This document shows, one piece after another, positions 10,859 to 21,430 of a stretch of DNA of 64,000 nt; positions within the stretch are counted from its first letter, which is position 1, and each line of letters begins with the position of its first letter. The stretch covers positions 25,897-89,896 of the forward strand of contig JADANN010000411.1 of assembly GCA_018806985.1 (NCBI GenBank), written 5' to 3'. The translations under genes and the position numbers were made by a program. The stretch comes from Angiostrongylus vasorum (lineage: Eukaryota > Nematoda > Chromadorea > Rhabditida > Metastrongylidae). Under the pieces are notes generated by a model that saw only the letters and a list, made by a program, of their open reading frames with translations, was not told the DNA's origin and searched no databases.

Positions 10859-11143
10859 AAAGATGAAAAAAGCTCTCGGCGTTGATCAATCCTTGAGGGA
10901 TGCGCCATACATTCGACTTCATTAAGCATCGTTGGAGGTGATTGAATGCATATCTGGCCTTTACAATGATTCGCAGAGGCCTACCGATGTATCGAGCCAA
11001 TGCTGCTATCCTTCCAGACAAATCTGGTACCAGTTTGTCGAGCCCGGAGGGATGAAAGGCTTGGTGAGCCATGGGCGCGGTGAGCTGTTCCACGTGGGTG
11101 TACCAGAGGCGCCTCCAAACACTGCGCCACGCGCGCCCTTATG
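10859..11143 (-). mobile_element. SINE1 with 10-bp target duplication
   Basis: TTGATTATTA occurs at 10849-10858 and 11144-11153, immediately outside the element. The head (minus strand) begins AGGGCGCGCGTGGCGCAGTG, and the body and tail match the other SINE1 copies. The duplication is AT-rich, so chance similarity is possible on the right side. Confidence 0.75.
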
Positions 11144-11780
11144 TTGATTATTATTATTATTGTTTACTGTTATTATTGCTATTATTATTAATATCGTTGT
11201 TATTGCTTACTGTTAACAACAATGCTATCACTATTGTTAGCATCACTTTTTTTCCTTTCTCCTAGCCCCTTCTTTTTTTGGCATTTCGTTGTCTTTTTTT
11301 TCCTAAGGTTTTACTATGTCAGCACTACAAGCTGTGGAGCTAAACGAGATCAAGGAGCTGTCATCCCTTGATCGCAGTAAAGGTACATCTAAGAAACAGA
11401 TTTAGAGCAGCCACCAATGTGTGCAGAGGAAAGGAGCAGAAGGAAGAATCCATGAGATTCGGGAGCTAAGCAGCCATTTCCAGTGCCCACGAAAGCGCAA
11501 CCTTTCAAGATAGGTATATGGGGAAGGCGACCCCCCGCAAACCATAATTCCAACGAAGATGAGATCCCGTTTATATTGCCGTTTATTAAGAAGGGCCAGC
11601 TTGAAGAATTCGGTAACTGTGATTGGAATATCACGGAACACTCCAAGACTCCAGCCAGTTCGCAACAACTTGGATGACCATCTAGGTGTAACGCAGAACT
11701 GCGTATTATGCGCACGTAAGGGGGTCGAATACGTTAGCGAAGCGATAAGCCCAATTTGTGCCCGTATAAAATAACATCTA
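11144..11780 (+). repeat. R2: chimeric repeat, AT-rich leader fused to a PLE linker fragment
   Basis: The AT-rich leader (ending TTATCACTATTGTTAGCATC) and a non-coding stretch to about 11385 are joined to decayed PLE coding sequence from 11388. Readable blocks are FRAATNVC, EFGNCDWNITEH and NNLDDHLGVTQNCVLC, corresponding to the segment between the RT and the GIY-YIG domain. The same junction is seen at 30605-30900(-) and 34940-35405(-). The leader alone recurs at 44830-44909 and 63905-64000. A shared breakpoint means the chimera itself was copied. Confidence 0.65.
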
Positions 11781-12045
11781 ATCAGTTAATTCAAATGGGA
11801 ACCAAATCAACCCACTTGGGTCGGGCATAGAAATTTAACAGGAAAAAATTTTAACCTTTTTTATTTACTGCCTACTGTAATTTTTAACGGCACGGTATCA
11901 TGTGAAATACAACTAAGATGACGCTGAGATGTTTGCAAAACTCAGGACTGCAGGTGTCTGAGGTGGGAAACGAACGCACTATTGTCCTTTCCGGGGACTA
12001 ACGCGTTCACCACCACACCATGCAGGTCTTTTTGTTTCGCCTGTC
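11781..12045 (-). repeat. SINE2-like tRNA-like repeat, minus orientation
   Basis: Contains on the minus strand the tRNA-like core (GGTGTGGTGGTGAACGCG, then CGTTCGTT near the B-box position) and the body ending in GCAAATATCTC-type sequence and an AATTTTAACC stretch. Related copies are at 12060-12166, 25465-25700, 31345-31670, 56330-56830 and 63535-63850. Confidence 0.6.
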
Positions 12046-12059
12046 GCTTATATAGTTCT

Positions 12060-12166
12060 CGTATGGTGTGGTAGTGAACGCGTTACTACCCGGAAAGGAC
12101 GATAGCGCGTTCGTTCCCTACCGCAGACACCTGCCGTCCGGAATTTTGCAAATATCCCAGTATCAT
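12060..12166 (+). repeat. SINE2-like head, plus orientation, facing the previous copy
   Basis: About 105 bases repeating the head of the 11781-12045 copy in reverse. With that copy it forms a large inverted repeat, with the two TGGTGTGGT heads back to back around 12000-12075. Confidence 0.6.
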
Positions 12167-12419
12167 CTTTGCAGATGATTTTGTGGCACAGGAACCGAAA
12201 ACGTCATTTGGTGAGTGTGCGGCGAAGCTGTTTTATTCTCAATTTGGTTGAATTCTTCGTTTCAACTTCGTGTGTGATAATCAAGAAATTTGCGAGTTAC
12301 GGAGCTTAAAATCCACATGAACCTGGCAAACCATCATTCTCCCACCAGATTATTGAATTTGAATTGTTATTGACGTGCTGAATTTCTTCTGGTTTTAAAC
12401 AAACTCAAAGCTATTTGCG
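12167..12419. other. No gene recognised
   Basis: Unique-looking, moderately AT-rich sequence without a convincing frame, repeat or RNA motif. Confidence 0.4.
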
Positions 12420-12575
12420 GTTTACTCTTAGTTGGGTTTCGTCATGGATGCGCAGGACTTCTTCTTAGCTTGGAGGACTCTTCCAGGGGGGATGAATGCC
12501 CTCACTTTACATCGCAGCCCGTCACCCAAGAACACCTCCTGGAGGTGGTAAACAGTTAAGAGTAATAACACACCT
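12420..12575 (+). repeat. Fragment of dispersed repeat R (left part)
   Basis: Matches the section of repeat R with TTTACTCTTAGCTGAG and the AACACCTCCT segment (compare 59280-59415). Only about 150 bases are kept, ending where the PLE 3' fragment begins. Confidence 0.65.
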
Positions 12576-12605
12576 CATATTAATCGAAATGAACTAATGC
12601 GAAAG

Positions 12606-13110
12606 AATTTCCAGTTCCACTTCCAAAAACCAAAAATGAACAGCAGGGATGAATGCCTCGTAATCACGCGTGATATTGGGCAGTATTTAAACCTGCTATT
12701 CTGATGGGAGGGGAACATTACACTTCAATGTGAACTCTTTGCCGTTGGTCTCCACGTGACATATTCAGTGGAAGACTTACGGAAAACGGTGAGTGTGCAA
12801 AGAAACTATTCTGTGTTTAATGTGATTGAGATCTTGATTTAGCACTTTCTCTGTTTGGTTATGGAGGTGTTTGGCTGGATAGGTTGAGGTTAACTTAACT
12901 TTTCCAGGCTCTGAGGAAGGCGAAATCTACCGAAACATCAGCTCGTGCGTAAATAAAGAAATAAAATAACACCTCGTGTTTGTGAAAGAAGAATATAATA
13001 AACTAAAGTAGATATTCGACAGAGAGCACAGGTCTTGCCGGTAACCGTTGAAGGTTAGTTGTACTTAAGGAAAACTTTGTTATAAATTTATGAAGATTTG
13101 CAGAGAATAG
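12606..13110 (+). mobile_element. PLE 3' end: last codons, UTR, hammerhead motif and pseudo-LTR
   Basis: Starts with the last codons of the GIY-YIG protein (RDECLVITRDIGQYLNLLF then stop near 12703), followed by a UTR matching 28410-28600, a ribozyme-like motif (12906-12944) and a tail matching 729-1030. A 5'-truncated copy without the rest of the coding region. Confidence 0.75.
12906..12944 (+). ncRNA. Hammerhead-ribozyme-like motif
   Basis: CTGAGGA (12911-12917) and GAAACATC (12932-12939) with flanking AGGCT/AGCT able to form stem I. Stem II is weakened (GGC against ACC), and ATC replaces GTC. Confidence 0.5.
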
Positions 13111-13552
13111 TGGATAAAAAAGTGCGACATAAATAAGTCCTTCATAAACGGGTTACGCATTCCATGAAGCGTAGTAGAGCTGACGAGTAAAAGTATGTTT
13201 GGCTTGTGCTATAGAGAGTTTCTCTGGCATATAGAGAATTATCTATCTACCTGACAATTATTCTTTATAATTCTGCGTATTTAATAAAGGGATTTCCTTT
13301 TGGCGACGCGACAGAGGAGAGGACGGGACCGGACGGCACCATATCACTAACTATATTGCCTATTTGCCCAGTGGTACAACCAGAATTGGCAATGCCATCT
13401 TGACTCCTTCTATGGCAGCCTACAATGGTATAACCAGTACAGCCTAGATCATCTCCCCTTCCCCGTTCTAGCAATGCCGAATGAATCTCCACCCCTTGTT
13501 TAGTATAGCATGTTACGTTGGCCCTGCCTCCCAGTATTTGTCCACAATTCAA
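13111..13552. other. No gene recognised
   Basis: A 95-codon minus-strand frame at 13265-13552 has no motif that I recognise and no support from splice sites or duplication. It borders a truncated RTE copy and is probably non-coding. Confidence 0.4.
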
Positions 13553-14930
13553 TTGGTTTTGTAATCGACAAACTTTCGATGGTGTTTGCGAACGCTCTTC
13601 CCCAGACGGCAGCTTCGTCCATAAGTGGATTGAATGAATCCCATTTTATGGTGATTTTGAGACTTCGTTTTTTGGATTAAGCGGCTTCCTCTCTTATCCG
13701 CAAGAAATGAAATCTTGCACGAAGAACGCGATGACCTGATCACGTGTAGAATTTTAGAATAACAGCGACATCGGTTAGGCAAAGCTTTTGATTTACACTG
13801 ATGTGGTCTATTTCTTTCTGGTACTCTCTATTGCGACACTCCCACGTCCACCGTTGAGGGTTGGGTTTCTGGAATTGCGAGTTACCATGATTGGTCTTGC
13901 TCTTCATGATAAACTCAGACATGCTCTCGCACTGCTCGTTCTCTTCTAATCCGTGGGACCCAATGTGACTTTCGTCAGATGTTCTTCTCCGTCCAATCTT
14001 AGCGTTAAAATCTCCAATGATGACCAGGAAGAATGTGCGGTCTTCTTTGTTGAACTTCTGGAAGTCCATACAGAAAGGTTCGACTTCGGCTTCGTCATAG
14101 TTTGATGTCGGCGCGTAAACGACGAAGATTGTCAAAGCCGGTATTGATCCACATCTCCTCAATCTGCTGTATTCAAGTAGTTGGTATTGTCCGAATGAAT
14201 CGATATCCGTGGCCAAACTAGTGTTGACAGGAACGCTAACACCGCCTTCTCCTCAATTTTAGCGTGTTCCAGGGGAACAGTTCTTCTTCGCTGTTATAGT
14301 CGGCGTTGAATGGGTGGCGACGTCTCTTCCGGGCCAGTCCGATGACGTCGTACCTTATCCTTCTTGCTTGTATGATCAAGTCTTCTGTCAAGGACTCAGA
14401 TAAAAGAGTGAGTTTAAGTGCATTGTAGGTACATATGTCACCTTAGACCTTTGCGATTTAGTAGCTTAGAATGGCTCTGAGACTTTAGCAGCGTGTCCAT
14501 ACTCGTCCTAACCAATGTTGCCGAATCGCGTGCTCTTTCGGGGTCAGGGGGAAAGAGGCCAGTTCTTTTAGTATGTTTAGCTTTTTGATACACACGTATG
14601 GTTTCCTGAGCTCTGGACGGCTCTGAATGTGGGGTTGGGTATACTCACGAGTAGTTCCCCACTATCCCAGAGTGGACGGGGATCTAGTTTATTGGAGGCG
14701 AATTCTAGCCGCCTCTCATTTGCCTTGCTATTACCCGATTGAATGCTTTTGGCCGAGTTCACTCATGACAAAGGAGTTATGTGCCAAATCGGCCCAGCAG
14801 AAACAGGAGGTCCATCCCCTGAATCCGTCTCCGTCTGAGGCATGCGAAGGTCGCTTTTGGCCCGCGACTTATCTGCGACCAAGAGAATCCCAGGTCGCCT
14901 TGCGCCTGATCAGCATGGTATCAATCTATG
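13553..14930 (-). pseudogene. RTE family A, 5' part only (5' UTR, endonuclease, short linker)
   Basis: The 5' UTR is at 14400-14930 and the endonuclease at 13740-14330, with VVYAPTSNYDEAEVEPFCMDF, an intact IGDFNAKIG strand (near 14010) and KEIDHISVNQKLCLTDVAV. It then jumps to linker sequence GKSVRKHHRKFVDYKTN at 13560-13615 and stops. Having the 5' end but no 3' end is the reverse of normal LINE truncation, so the 3' part was removed by a later deletion or rearrangement. Confidence 0.8.
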
Positions 14931-14934
14931 ATGA

Positions 14935-15785
14935 TGATGGGTGATCATCGTTTCATTTGGGTTTGTGATAAATAATGATAATGTGAATAATGAAGAAGAA
15001 CACGGATGAAAATAAAATGATCAAATTCTGTTTCCTTCAAAATGATTAAAAGTTGTTTTTTGAAACAGATTCCTAATTATGCAAAAGTTTCCCAAAATTT
15101 CATTCTAAAAAAGTTTTTGCCCTAGCAAGGATTAGTTTTAAAAGTTATATTATTTCACTGTTGGTTGAAGATAAGCGTTAAAGAGACCAAGGATATATCT
15201 GTTAGAGAATAATCTCTGTTTTCGTATAAGGTACCCATGCAGAAACTCTCTACACAAAAAGGGATGTTCCTCACTCACTTGAACTTAAAACACCCTTGCG
15301 TAGAGTTGCTGGGACAATTCATTCTTCTGAAATTTTTCGTTCCTATCTGATGCACTTTCCCACATTTGTCGTAGAGGGATTGAATTAGCCCTTTGTGGAA
15401 ACCGTTTCTTCTTTCGTGTTTTATCGCAAGCGGTGGCGACTCTATCAGATTGTGCTCACCTGAAAACTTTGAATCTACATCCTAACTTCACCTACTCCTC
15501 AAGGAATATAAGGAGGAACTTCGTTGCTCGTCTCTCTACTCACTTACATCCTTCTACTGTGATCACATTTTTATGCATCCTTGATTTATATGGTAGAATC
15601 ACTGTATTGTGTCCCTCTTCCTCACAAGCATTTTTGATCACTGTTGTATGTTTTGTCCTGTGAGTGAAACGAAGATATTCTTATTCTTGTTTAAATTTAC
15701 AGCTCTTGATCTATTTACATCCAACAAGCACAGAAGGTGTAAAATCGAGTGTATCCTTGCAGAAGCATAGTTCTTTGGACTGAGT
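14935..15785 (+). promoter_or_regulatory. Conserved upstream region of collagen-like unit a
   Basis: About 850 bases align with the upstream regions of unit b (30905-31827), unit c (35410-36196) and unit d (41971-40858, minus). Shared anchors include GCAGAAACTCTCTAC and TCTGATGCAC. A splice acceptor of the form AAATTTACAG ends at 15702, 83 bases before the ATG, and is kept in all four units. This fits a trans-splicing acceptor or the end of an upstream intron. I see no clear TATA box. The block also contains the frame-like stretch described under findings. Confidence 0.5.
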
Positions 15786-16342
15786 ATGAAGCATCTCCTC
15801 ATTCTCATTGCCTTTGTTGGGACCACACTGGTAGGTTACTGTTTAACAATATGTAAAGATGACACCTCTCTGAATCACACTCAGAGGCGGTCATGCTCTT
15901 TTAGGCCTGCAGGAACAACAATGCTCAAGAGGAAATGAAAATGCGTGAGCCAATGCGGCCGAAGCAAAAGCAACCGGTGCCAGGGCCACAACGGCCACCG
16001 CAGCCAGGGCCACCAGGACCACCAGGAGAAGATGGGCCACCAGGGCCACTAGGACCACCAGGACTGGCTGGAGGACCAGGGCCACAAGGGGCACTAGGGC
16101 CACGAGGGCCACCAGGGCCAGTGGGCCCACAAGGGCCACCAGGGCCAGAAGGGCCACAAGGAGATATATTGGCAAAGCGATTCCGAAGGGTAGTGAAGGT
16201 AAATAATACGAAGCACAAATTAGAGGTTGGGATAAAGAGTAAAGGAAGCCCAGTTACTGATGCGAGTAATTTAAATAAGGAGCACTTAATAAAAAGGCTG
16301 AAGACCTCCAACACTAAGGTGCAAGATAAATTAGCAGATTAG
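15786..16342 (+). CDS. Secreted short collagen-like protein (unit a, two exons)
   Basis: Exon 1 is 15786-15830 (15 codons, a hydrophobic signal peptide starting [10 protein letters not shown]). The intron is 15831-15904, GTAGGT to TTTTAG. Exon 2 is 15905-16342. The spliced product is 160 residues and the phases agree. Residue 17 is the only Cys. A basic, Pro-rich linker precedes uninterrupted Gly-X-Y from Gly50 to Gly101 (17 triplets, 16007-16162). R-F-R-R (107-110; 16178-16189) fits a proprotein-convertase site, and a basic 50-residue tail follows. Nematode cuticle collagens are longer and have Cys clusters around several helix blocks, which are absent here. Three broken paralogues lie downstream. 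Expected role: an extracellular trimeric structural or matrix protein; the specific function is unknown. The start is chosen because the same ATG and donor are conserved in units b and c. Confidence 0.75.
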
Positions 16343-16743
16343 TGGCGAATTGGTAGTGACCAACTCATGCCACTGCAGAGTTTTCGTAATACACTTTCTG
16401 TAATCATCAGTCGCCTAGCGCCGCTCTTTCAAGAGAGTTGTTTTGTAGTAATCAAATGCAGTGCCTAGTGGAATCCACAGCCTGTAGATAGTTCCAAACA
16501 ATTAAAGAATTTGACATGTCTATCCAGAAATAACTGTGAAGGCAGACCAATGCTATGACCGTGTCTGACGAGCTTCTGGCTTCTACTTTCTCATCAAAGC
16601 CGCCTTAAAAAAGTTTAATCGCATAAAACTGTGATGATACTCCTCGTCTTCTGTGCTCTGCTGCGCAACAGATTGTACTAAAGTTTATTCCTGTCCTCTC
16701 GAGTCGCTGATGATTCTTGGGAGAACAGAGAATAACGATGGCT
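16343..16743 (+). other. 3' flank of collagen unit a
   Basis: Partly alignable with 36720-36950 of unit c (the TGCAGAGTTTTCGTAATACACTTTTTG-type segment just after the stop). No gene. It ends at the RTE-A insertion. Confidence 0.5.
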
Positions 16744-17078
16744 ATGAGTTTCTCCCTCATATGAGGAATCTCGAGCCGGTTAGTGGCCAGGCTACGTGGC
16801 GCGTGCCCAGGTGGCGCATAGGGGGTTGATCGCAGACCAAAAGCGACCACTGTTTGCCCTGAGACGGAGGTGGATCCAGTGGATGCTGTCCTTGTTCCTG
16901 CTGCGCCGATTTGACACATACTTTCTGCATTTCCAGGGCGTATTCATGCAGGCGTGTGTGGGTGCGTTCTGGTTTGTGCAGATTGTATTCTACGAGTCAA
17001 TTCGGCCAAGAACCTGCAATCAAGTGGCAGAGAAGTATATGGGAGGCGGTTAGGAGTCGTCTATAACAAATAAGCTCC

Positions 17079-18051
17079 ATGTCCACTCTGGGAGAGCCTG
17101 GCAAGCTACCCGTGAGTACACCCAGCGGCCACGTTCAGAGCCCAGCAAGCTATACGTGGGTGTCAAGTATGCCAAACACAGTAAAAAAAAACGAGCCTCA
17201 TTCTCCTGACCCCGAAAGAGTTCCCATTTTCGCAGCGTTGGGTAGGACGAGTACGGAGAGGCTGCTAAAATATCAGGGCCAATGGAAGCTGCTTGGATTT
17301 CAAAGAACTATGGTGACGATCTGTACCTACAATGCACGTACACTTACACTTACATCGGTGTCCTCGATAGAAGACTTGCTCACGCAAGCAAGAAGGATAA
17401 AGTACGACGTCAACAGCCTGGCCGAGACGAGAAGACGCCAGCCTTTCAACGCCGTCTATGACACCGAAGAAGAACTGTTCCTCGGAACATGCGGCAGTAG
17501 AGCAGTTGGCGGCGTCGGCGTTCTCGTCAGCAAGAGTTTGTCCATGAACATCGAATCATTCAAACAACTTACAACCCGAATCGGTCGTTTACGATTAAAA
17601 ACGATGTGGATCAATTTCGGCTTTGGCAATCTTCGTCGTTTACGCGCCGACATCAAACTATGACGAAGAAGAACTCGAAGCATCCTATATGGACTTGGAG
17701 AAGTTCTACAGAGAAGACCATACAGTCTTAAAGGTCATCATTGGAGATTTTAACGCCAAGATTGGACCAAGAAGAACGTCTGAAGAACGTCACATTGGAA
17801 CCCACGGATCAGAATGGAACGAACAGGGTGAGCGGCAGTCTGAGTTTATCATGGCGACCAAGACAATCCATGGTAACTCGCAAATCCAAAAGCCCCACCC
17901 TCAACGCTGGACGACGGAAGACCACATCATAGTAAATAGATGTTTTTGCCTAACCGATGTCGCTGTTATCCCAAAATTCTACACGGGATCAGACCACAGT
18001 GTCCTTCGTGCAAGTTTCTATTTCTCGCGGAAAAGAGAAAAAAGCCGCTAA
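17079..18051 (+). pseudogene. RTE-A endonuclease domain (best preserved copy)
   Basis: Two overlapping frames, 17079-17663 and 17623-18051, join by one frameshift near 17640. They contain ICTYNARTL with the active-site Asn, LAETRRR with the metal-binding Glu, [36 protein letters not shown], and TGSDHSVLRASF with the catalytic Asp-His pair. The set is complete for an APE-type LINE endonuclease. The segment before EDHIIVNR is shortened relative to the other copies, so a small deletion is also present. Confidence 0.85.
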
Positions 18052-18302
18052 ATTCAAAAACCGAATTCACAGAACCACCGCAAACAGGGACTTATTCAAT
18101 TCATTAGTCGGTTGTTGGAAAGATGCCGTTGTCGACAACATCGACGAAGAATACGATCGGCTCATTCAACATCTTCACGTTAGCGCTATGAAGGCTGAGA
18201 GTTCGAAACTTACCAAAAGACGTTTGTCTTTAGAAACACTCGAGCTAATACGCCAGCGTGGAATCACAGGACCTGCAGGCAACCGCGATCTAACGTCCGG
18301 AC

Positions 18303-19977
18303 TTGCAAAACAGTGCAGACAGGCGACAAAAAGAAGATCTTAAAGAGAGAAGAACAGCAGTAATGGTCGAATCTGCAGAGGCTGGGAAAAGCATGCGCAA
18401 AGCCCACCGAACCTTCGCAAATTACAAGACCAAAATGATTGCACTCAGACGCCCAGACGGAACTGTTACAGCGTCCAGAAAGGCAATGGAGAAAATCATT
18501 CACGAATACTACTCGGATCTCTTCGATAGCCACGTCCACCTTCCGTCATATGAAATATAGGAGGATGGATATGTTGTGACACCGGTTCTCCCTTCCGAAA
18601 TCCGACATGCCGTTTCGTCGGTGAAAAAATCGAATAACGCCAGGTCCGGACAGGATAAGACCAGAACACCTGAAGAGCCTTCCACCAGTCCCCATAAACA
18701 CACTGGCTCGGCTCTTCACACGTTAATTGTCCGAATGCAAGGTCCCTACCCACTGGAAGACCAGCAAGACCGTGTTATTGTTGAAGAAGGTGTGACTTAC
18801 AGGATATCGACAACTATCGTCCAGTCTGCTTGTTGTCTGTCGTCTACAAACTTTTCACTCGAGTTATCCTAAACGGGATTGACAGAACACTGGACGAAGG
18901 ACAGCCATGTGAGCAAGCAGGGTTTCGAAAAGCATTTAGTACGACGGACCACATCCACGGCAACAAGGCTCACTGAAGTATCGCGAGAGTACAAAAGACC
19001 GCTCTGTCTCACCTTCATCGGTTTACAAAAGCTCCTTTGATTCAGTCGAGATAGAAGCAGTCTTGGAAGCCGTGGATAGTCAAGGAGTCCCTACTCAGTA
19101 CATAAAGATTCTTCGTGAACTGCACAAAAAATTTCACAATCAAGGTATCACCATTCTGCGACGATATTTTCATGGACGTCAAAAAGAGGAGTTAGGCAAG
19201 GCGATACCAGCTCACCAAAATTATTTACCGCCACCCTCCAGAACGTCATGCGAACATTGGAATGGGATAACACAGGGAGTGAAAATCGTTTATCGGCAGT
19301 TACACCATCTTCGCTTTGCTGATGACGTCGTCCTTATAACCCCAAACATTAGCCAAGCGGAACGTTTGCCGGCCGACTTTGATAAAGCCTGTGGAAAGAT
19401 TGGTCTTCGACTAAATCTCACAAAAACGATGTTCATGAAGAACGGAATGGTCTCGCATGCCCCATTCATGCTCAACGGAACGAATCTTTGTGAATGCTCC
19501 AGTAATGTCTATCTAGGTCGAGAAATCAATATGATGAGCGACCTAGCTCTAGAGCTGAGCAGAAGGAAACGAGCGGCTTGGGGTGCTTTCAGGAGTATCG
19601 AGGATGTAGTGAAGAGAACAAGGAACACCTGACTCCGTGCCCACCTTTTCGACTCAACGGTACTTCTTGTCCTAACGTATGCGTCAGAAACTTGGTCGCT
19701 GCGTAAGCAGGATGAAAGGTCACTTAGCGTTATTGAATGCGCAGTGGAAAGGGCGATGCTAGGAGTATCCCGTTCCACACAAGTAAGGGAAGGGATCCGA
19801 AGCTCCGATCTGCGTCGACGATCAAAAATCAAAGATGCCGTTCTGTGCGCCAAACAATCGAGGATAAGGTGGGTCGGACACGTAATACGTATGGATGAAA
19901 ACCGATGGACAAGAGCCGTTAGAGACTGGAATCCTCGGGATGTTAAACGCAGTGCAGGAAGACCACCGTCTCGATAG
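18303..19977 (+). pseudogene. RTE-A reverse transcriptase and C-terminal region (best preserved copy)
   Basis: Readable blocks: linker GKSMRKAHRTFANYKTKM (18303-18560), PSEIRHAVSSVKK (18576-), CEQAGF and a palm block (19063-19632) with HHLRFADDVVLITPN (F-A-D-D at 19315-19326), then SNVYLGREINMMSD, and the C-terminal GHVIRMDENRWTRAV and RDVKRSAGRPPSR (19744-19977). Frame breaks occur near 18560, 18870, 18980 and 19632. The long minus-strand frame across 19509-20339 is only the antisense of this block. Confidence 0.8.
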
Positions 19978-20159
19978 TCGGAGTTCTTCACGAAAAGCCT
20001 AGAAGAAAGACATGATATTCGACGAGTCCCTAGAGCGAGCAGGACCCATTGGGCTACTCTTGCATGCGACAAGGGAAAAATGGAAGACTTACTGGCGCCC
20101 GCTCGAGTCACTAGACGATCAACGGGACTACAGGTGATACAGGAGATGAGTTTATCTAT

Positions 20160-21430
20160 TATAGATTTCCCAAGATTATAAAGGAAACCTAACGCGAAGA
20201 GGATTATAGTGTGAGGAGGTTGCAGTTTATGCGAGAAATCAGAAACTACTAAGTGGTTTCCTACTATACCAGTGTTTGTTCTGAGTTGGAAAGCCTTGAC
20301 TCTAAGGAAAGTGCCTTGAAAAAAAGGTTTATATGACATTAGTCACATTCTACCGACAATCGATGCTACAAATTATAGTGAGGTGAAAATACTGAGAGGC
20401 TTTAGGTCCCACTTCTTTGAAATCAAGAATACGGTTGAGCTATTGGACAACGCTTGGCGAGTTTCACCCGACTCCACTCAATGAATGCGATCCCATTTTT
20501 GCTTGGTTTTCAAGCGTTTTGATTTTGTTCCTGTTGCCCATCCAAGATCTTTATTTTAGACCTTTATGACATTATTACATAATGGACCGTTCAAAGTTCA
20601 CAGGAAACAGCAACTGAGGGAGGGCGATTCAACTTGAGCAGAAATGACCAGTGACTGGAACATTCCAAAGACAGAACAACTTTGCAGAAACCCCTTATTA
20701 CCAAGAACTTTGTTTATATCGTCGGTTGTTTAGATGGTGGACTTCGTGCTGGAAGACATCCAGAACAATTGAAGTGCTACTGTGAAACCACTCATTGAAG
20801 CAGCTTTCTGATGAAGACTGTACTGCATCCGAATTGCTATGAAGAAATAAACCTTTTTGTGCTCTTTGTTGCACTTGCATCCGTTAGTTGATTCTACAAA
20901 AAGCAGTATTGGAGGTGATGAAGCTAGTGTCAAAGTTCGTCCTCTTCCGCTGCTGAACGTAATAATTTAACATCAAAAAAAATTAATCCCTCGTTGACCA
21001 CCCTTAACATTATTATCCAATGAATTGTTAAGGAAAACAATAAAAAATCTGTTTGAAGAAATAAGAAAACTCGTCGGAGGACCTAAACTTTTGGTTGCGA
21101 TATTCAATGGTCCTCGATGCTCGACAAGAATGATCAATCTCTAGCAAGAAGACGTATCAGCTGTGGACACACGGCACTAATCATCGCGTCCGATTGCAAA
21201 ATGTTAGCGCTAAAATGCTAGCACTGATAGAGGATTGTAGGCCGCCTGTAATGTAAACCCACTAGGTAGAATCTTTCCCTTCCGTCTAACGTCATTCGAT
21301 CTCTTTTTACGCAAACCTCGTTATCAAACAATTACTCGGCTGAGTGAAGAAAAGGGCTTACTCAGGACTATATTCTAGAAACTTCCTCCTACGTCTTCAC
21401 CGAACTTTGGCCTGTTTGGCTTCCATCCGA
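20160..21430 (+). repeat. 3' flank of collagen unit a, continued after the LINE
   Basis: The stretch 20733-21430 aligns with 36970-37630 (unit c) and, reversed, with 40010-39420 (unit d); anchors are CTGATGAAGACT, GACGTATCAGCTGTGGACACAC and CTGAGTGAAGAAA. The earlier part, 20380-20600, resembles 27640-27790, another dispersed segment. No coding sequence was recognised. Confidence 0.6.

Larger units (their letters stand above)
16752..20145 (+). mobile_element. RTE family A LINE, complete with 8-bp target duplication
   Basis: ATGAGTTT at 16744-16751 and again at 20146-20153 brackets 3394 bases. The order is 5' UTR (to about 17078), endonuclease (17079-18051), linker (18060-18540), reverse transcriptase (18550-19632) and C-terminal block (19640-20120), ending in a GGTGATAC-type terminal repeat. 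It inserted into the 3' flank of collagen unit a. The frames are interrupted several times, yet both the endonuclease strand IGDFNAKIG and the F-A-D-D box are intact. This makes it one of the youngest LINE copies in the window. Confidence 0.9.

Noticed and set aside
15891..16314. Leu/Val-rich and Gly/Pro-rich minus frames over the collagen gene
   Set aside because: Artefacts of the reverse complement of Gly-X-Y codons; same for plus frames over 40328-40745 and the minus frame at 36257-36685.
19509..20339. 276-codon minus-strand frame
   Set aside because: It is antisense to the C-terminal part of the plus-strand RTE-A and runs past its end; no motif of its own.
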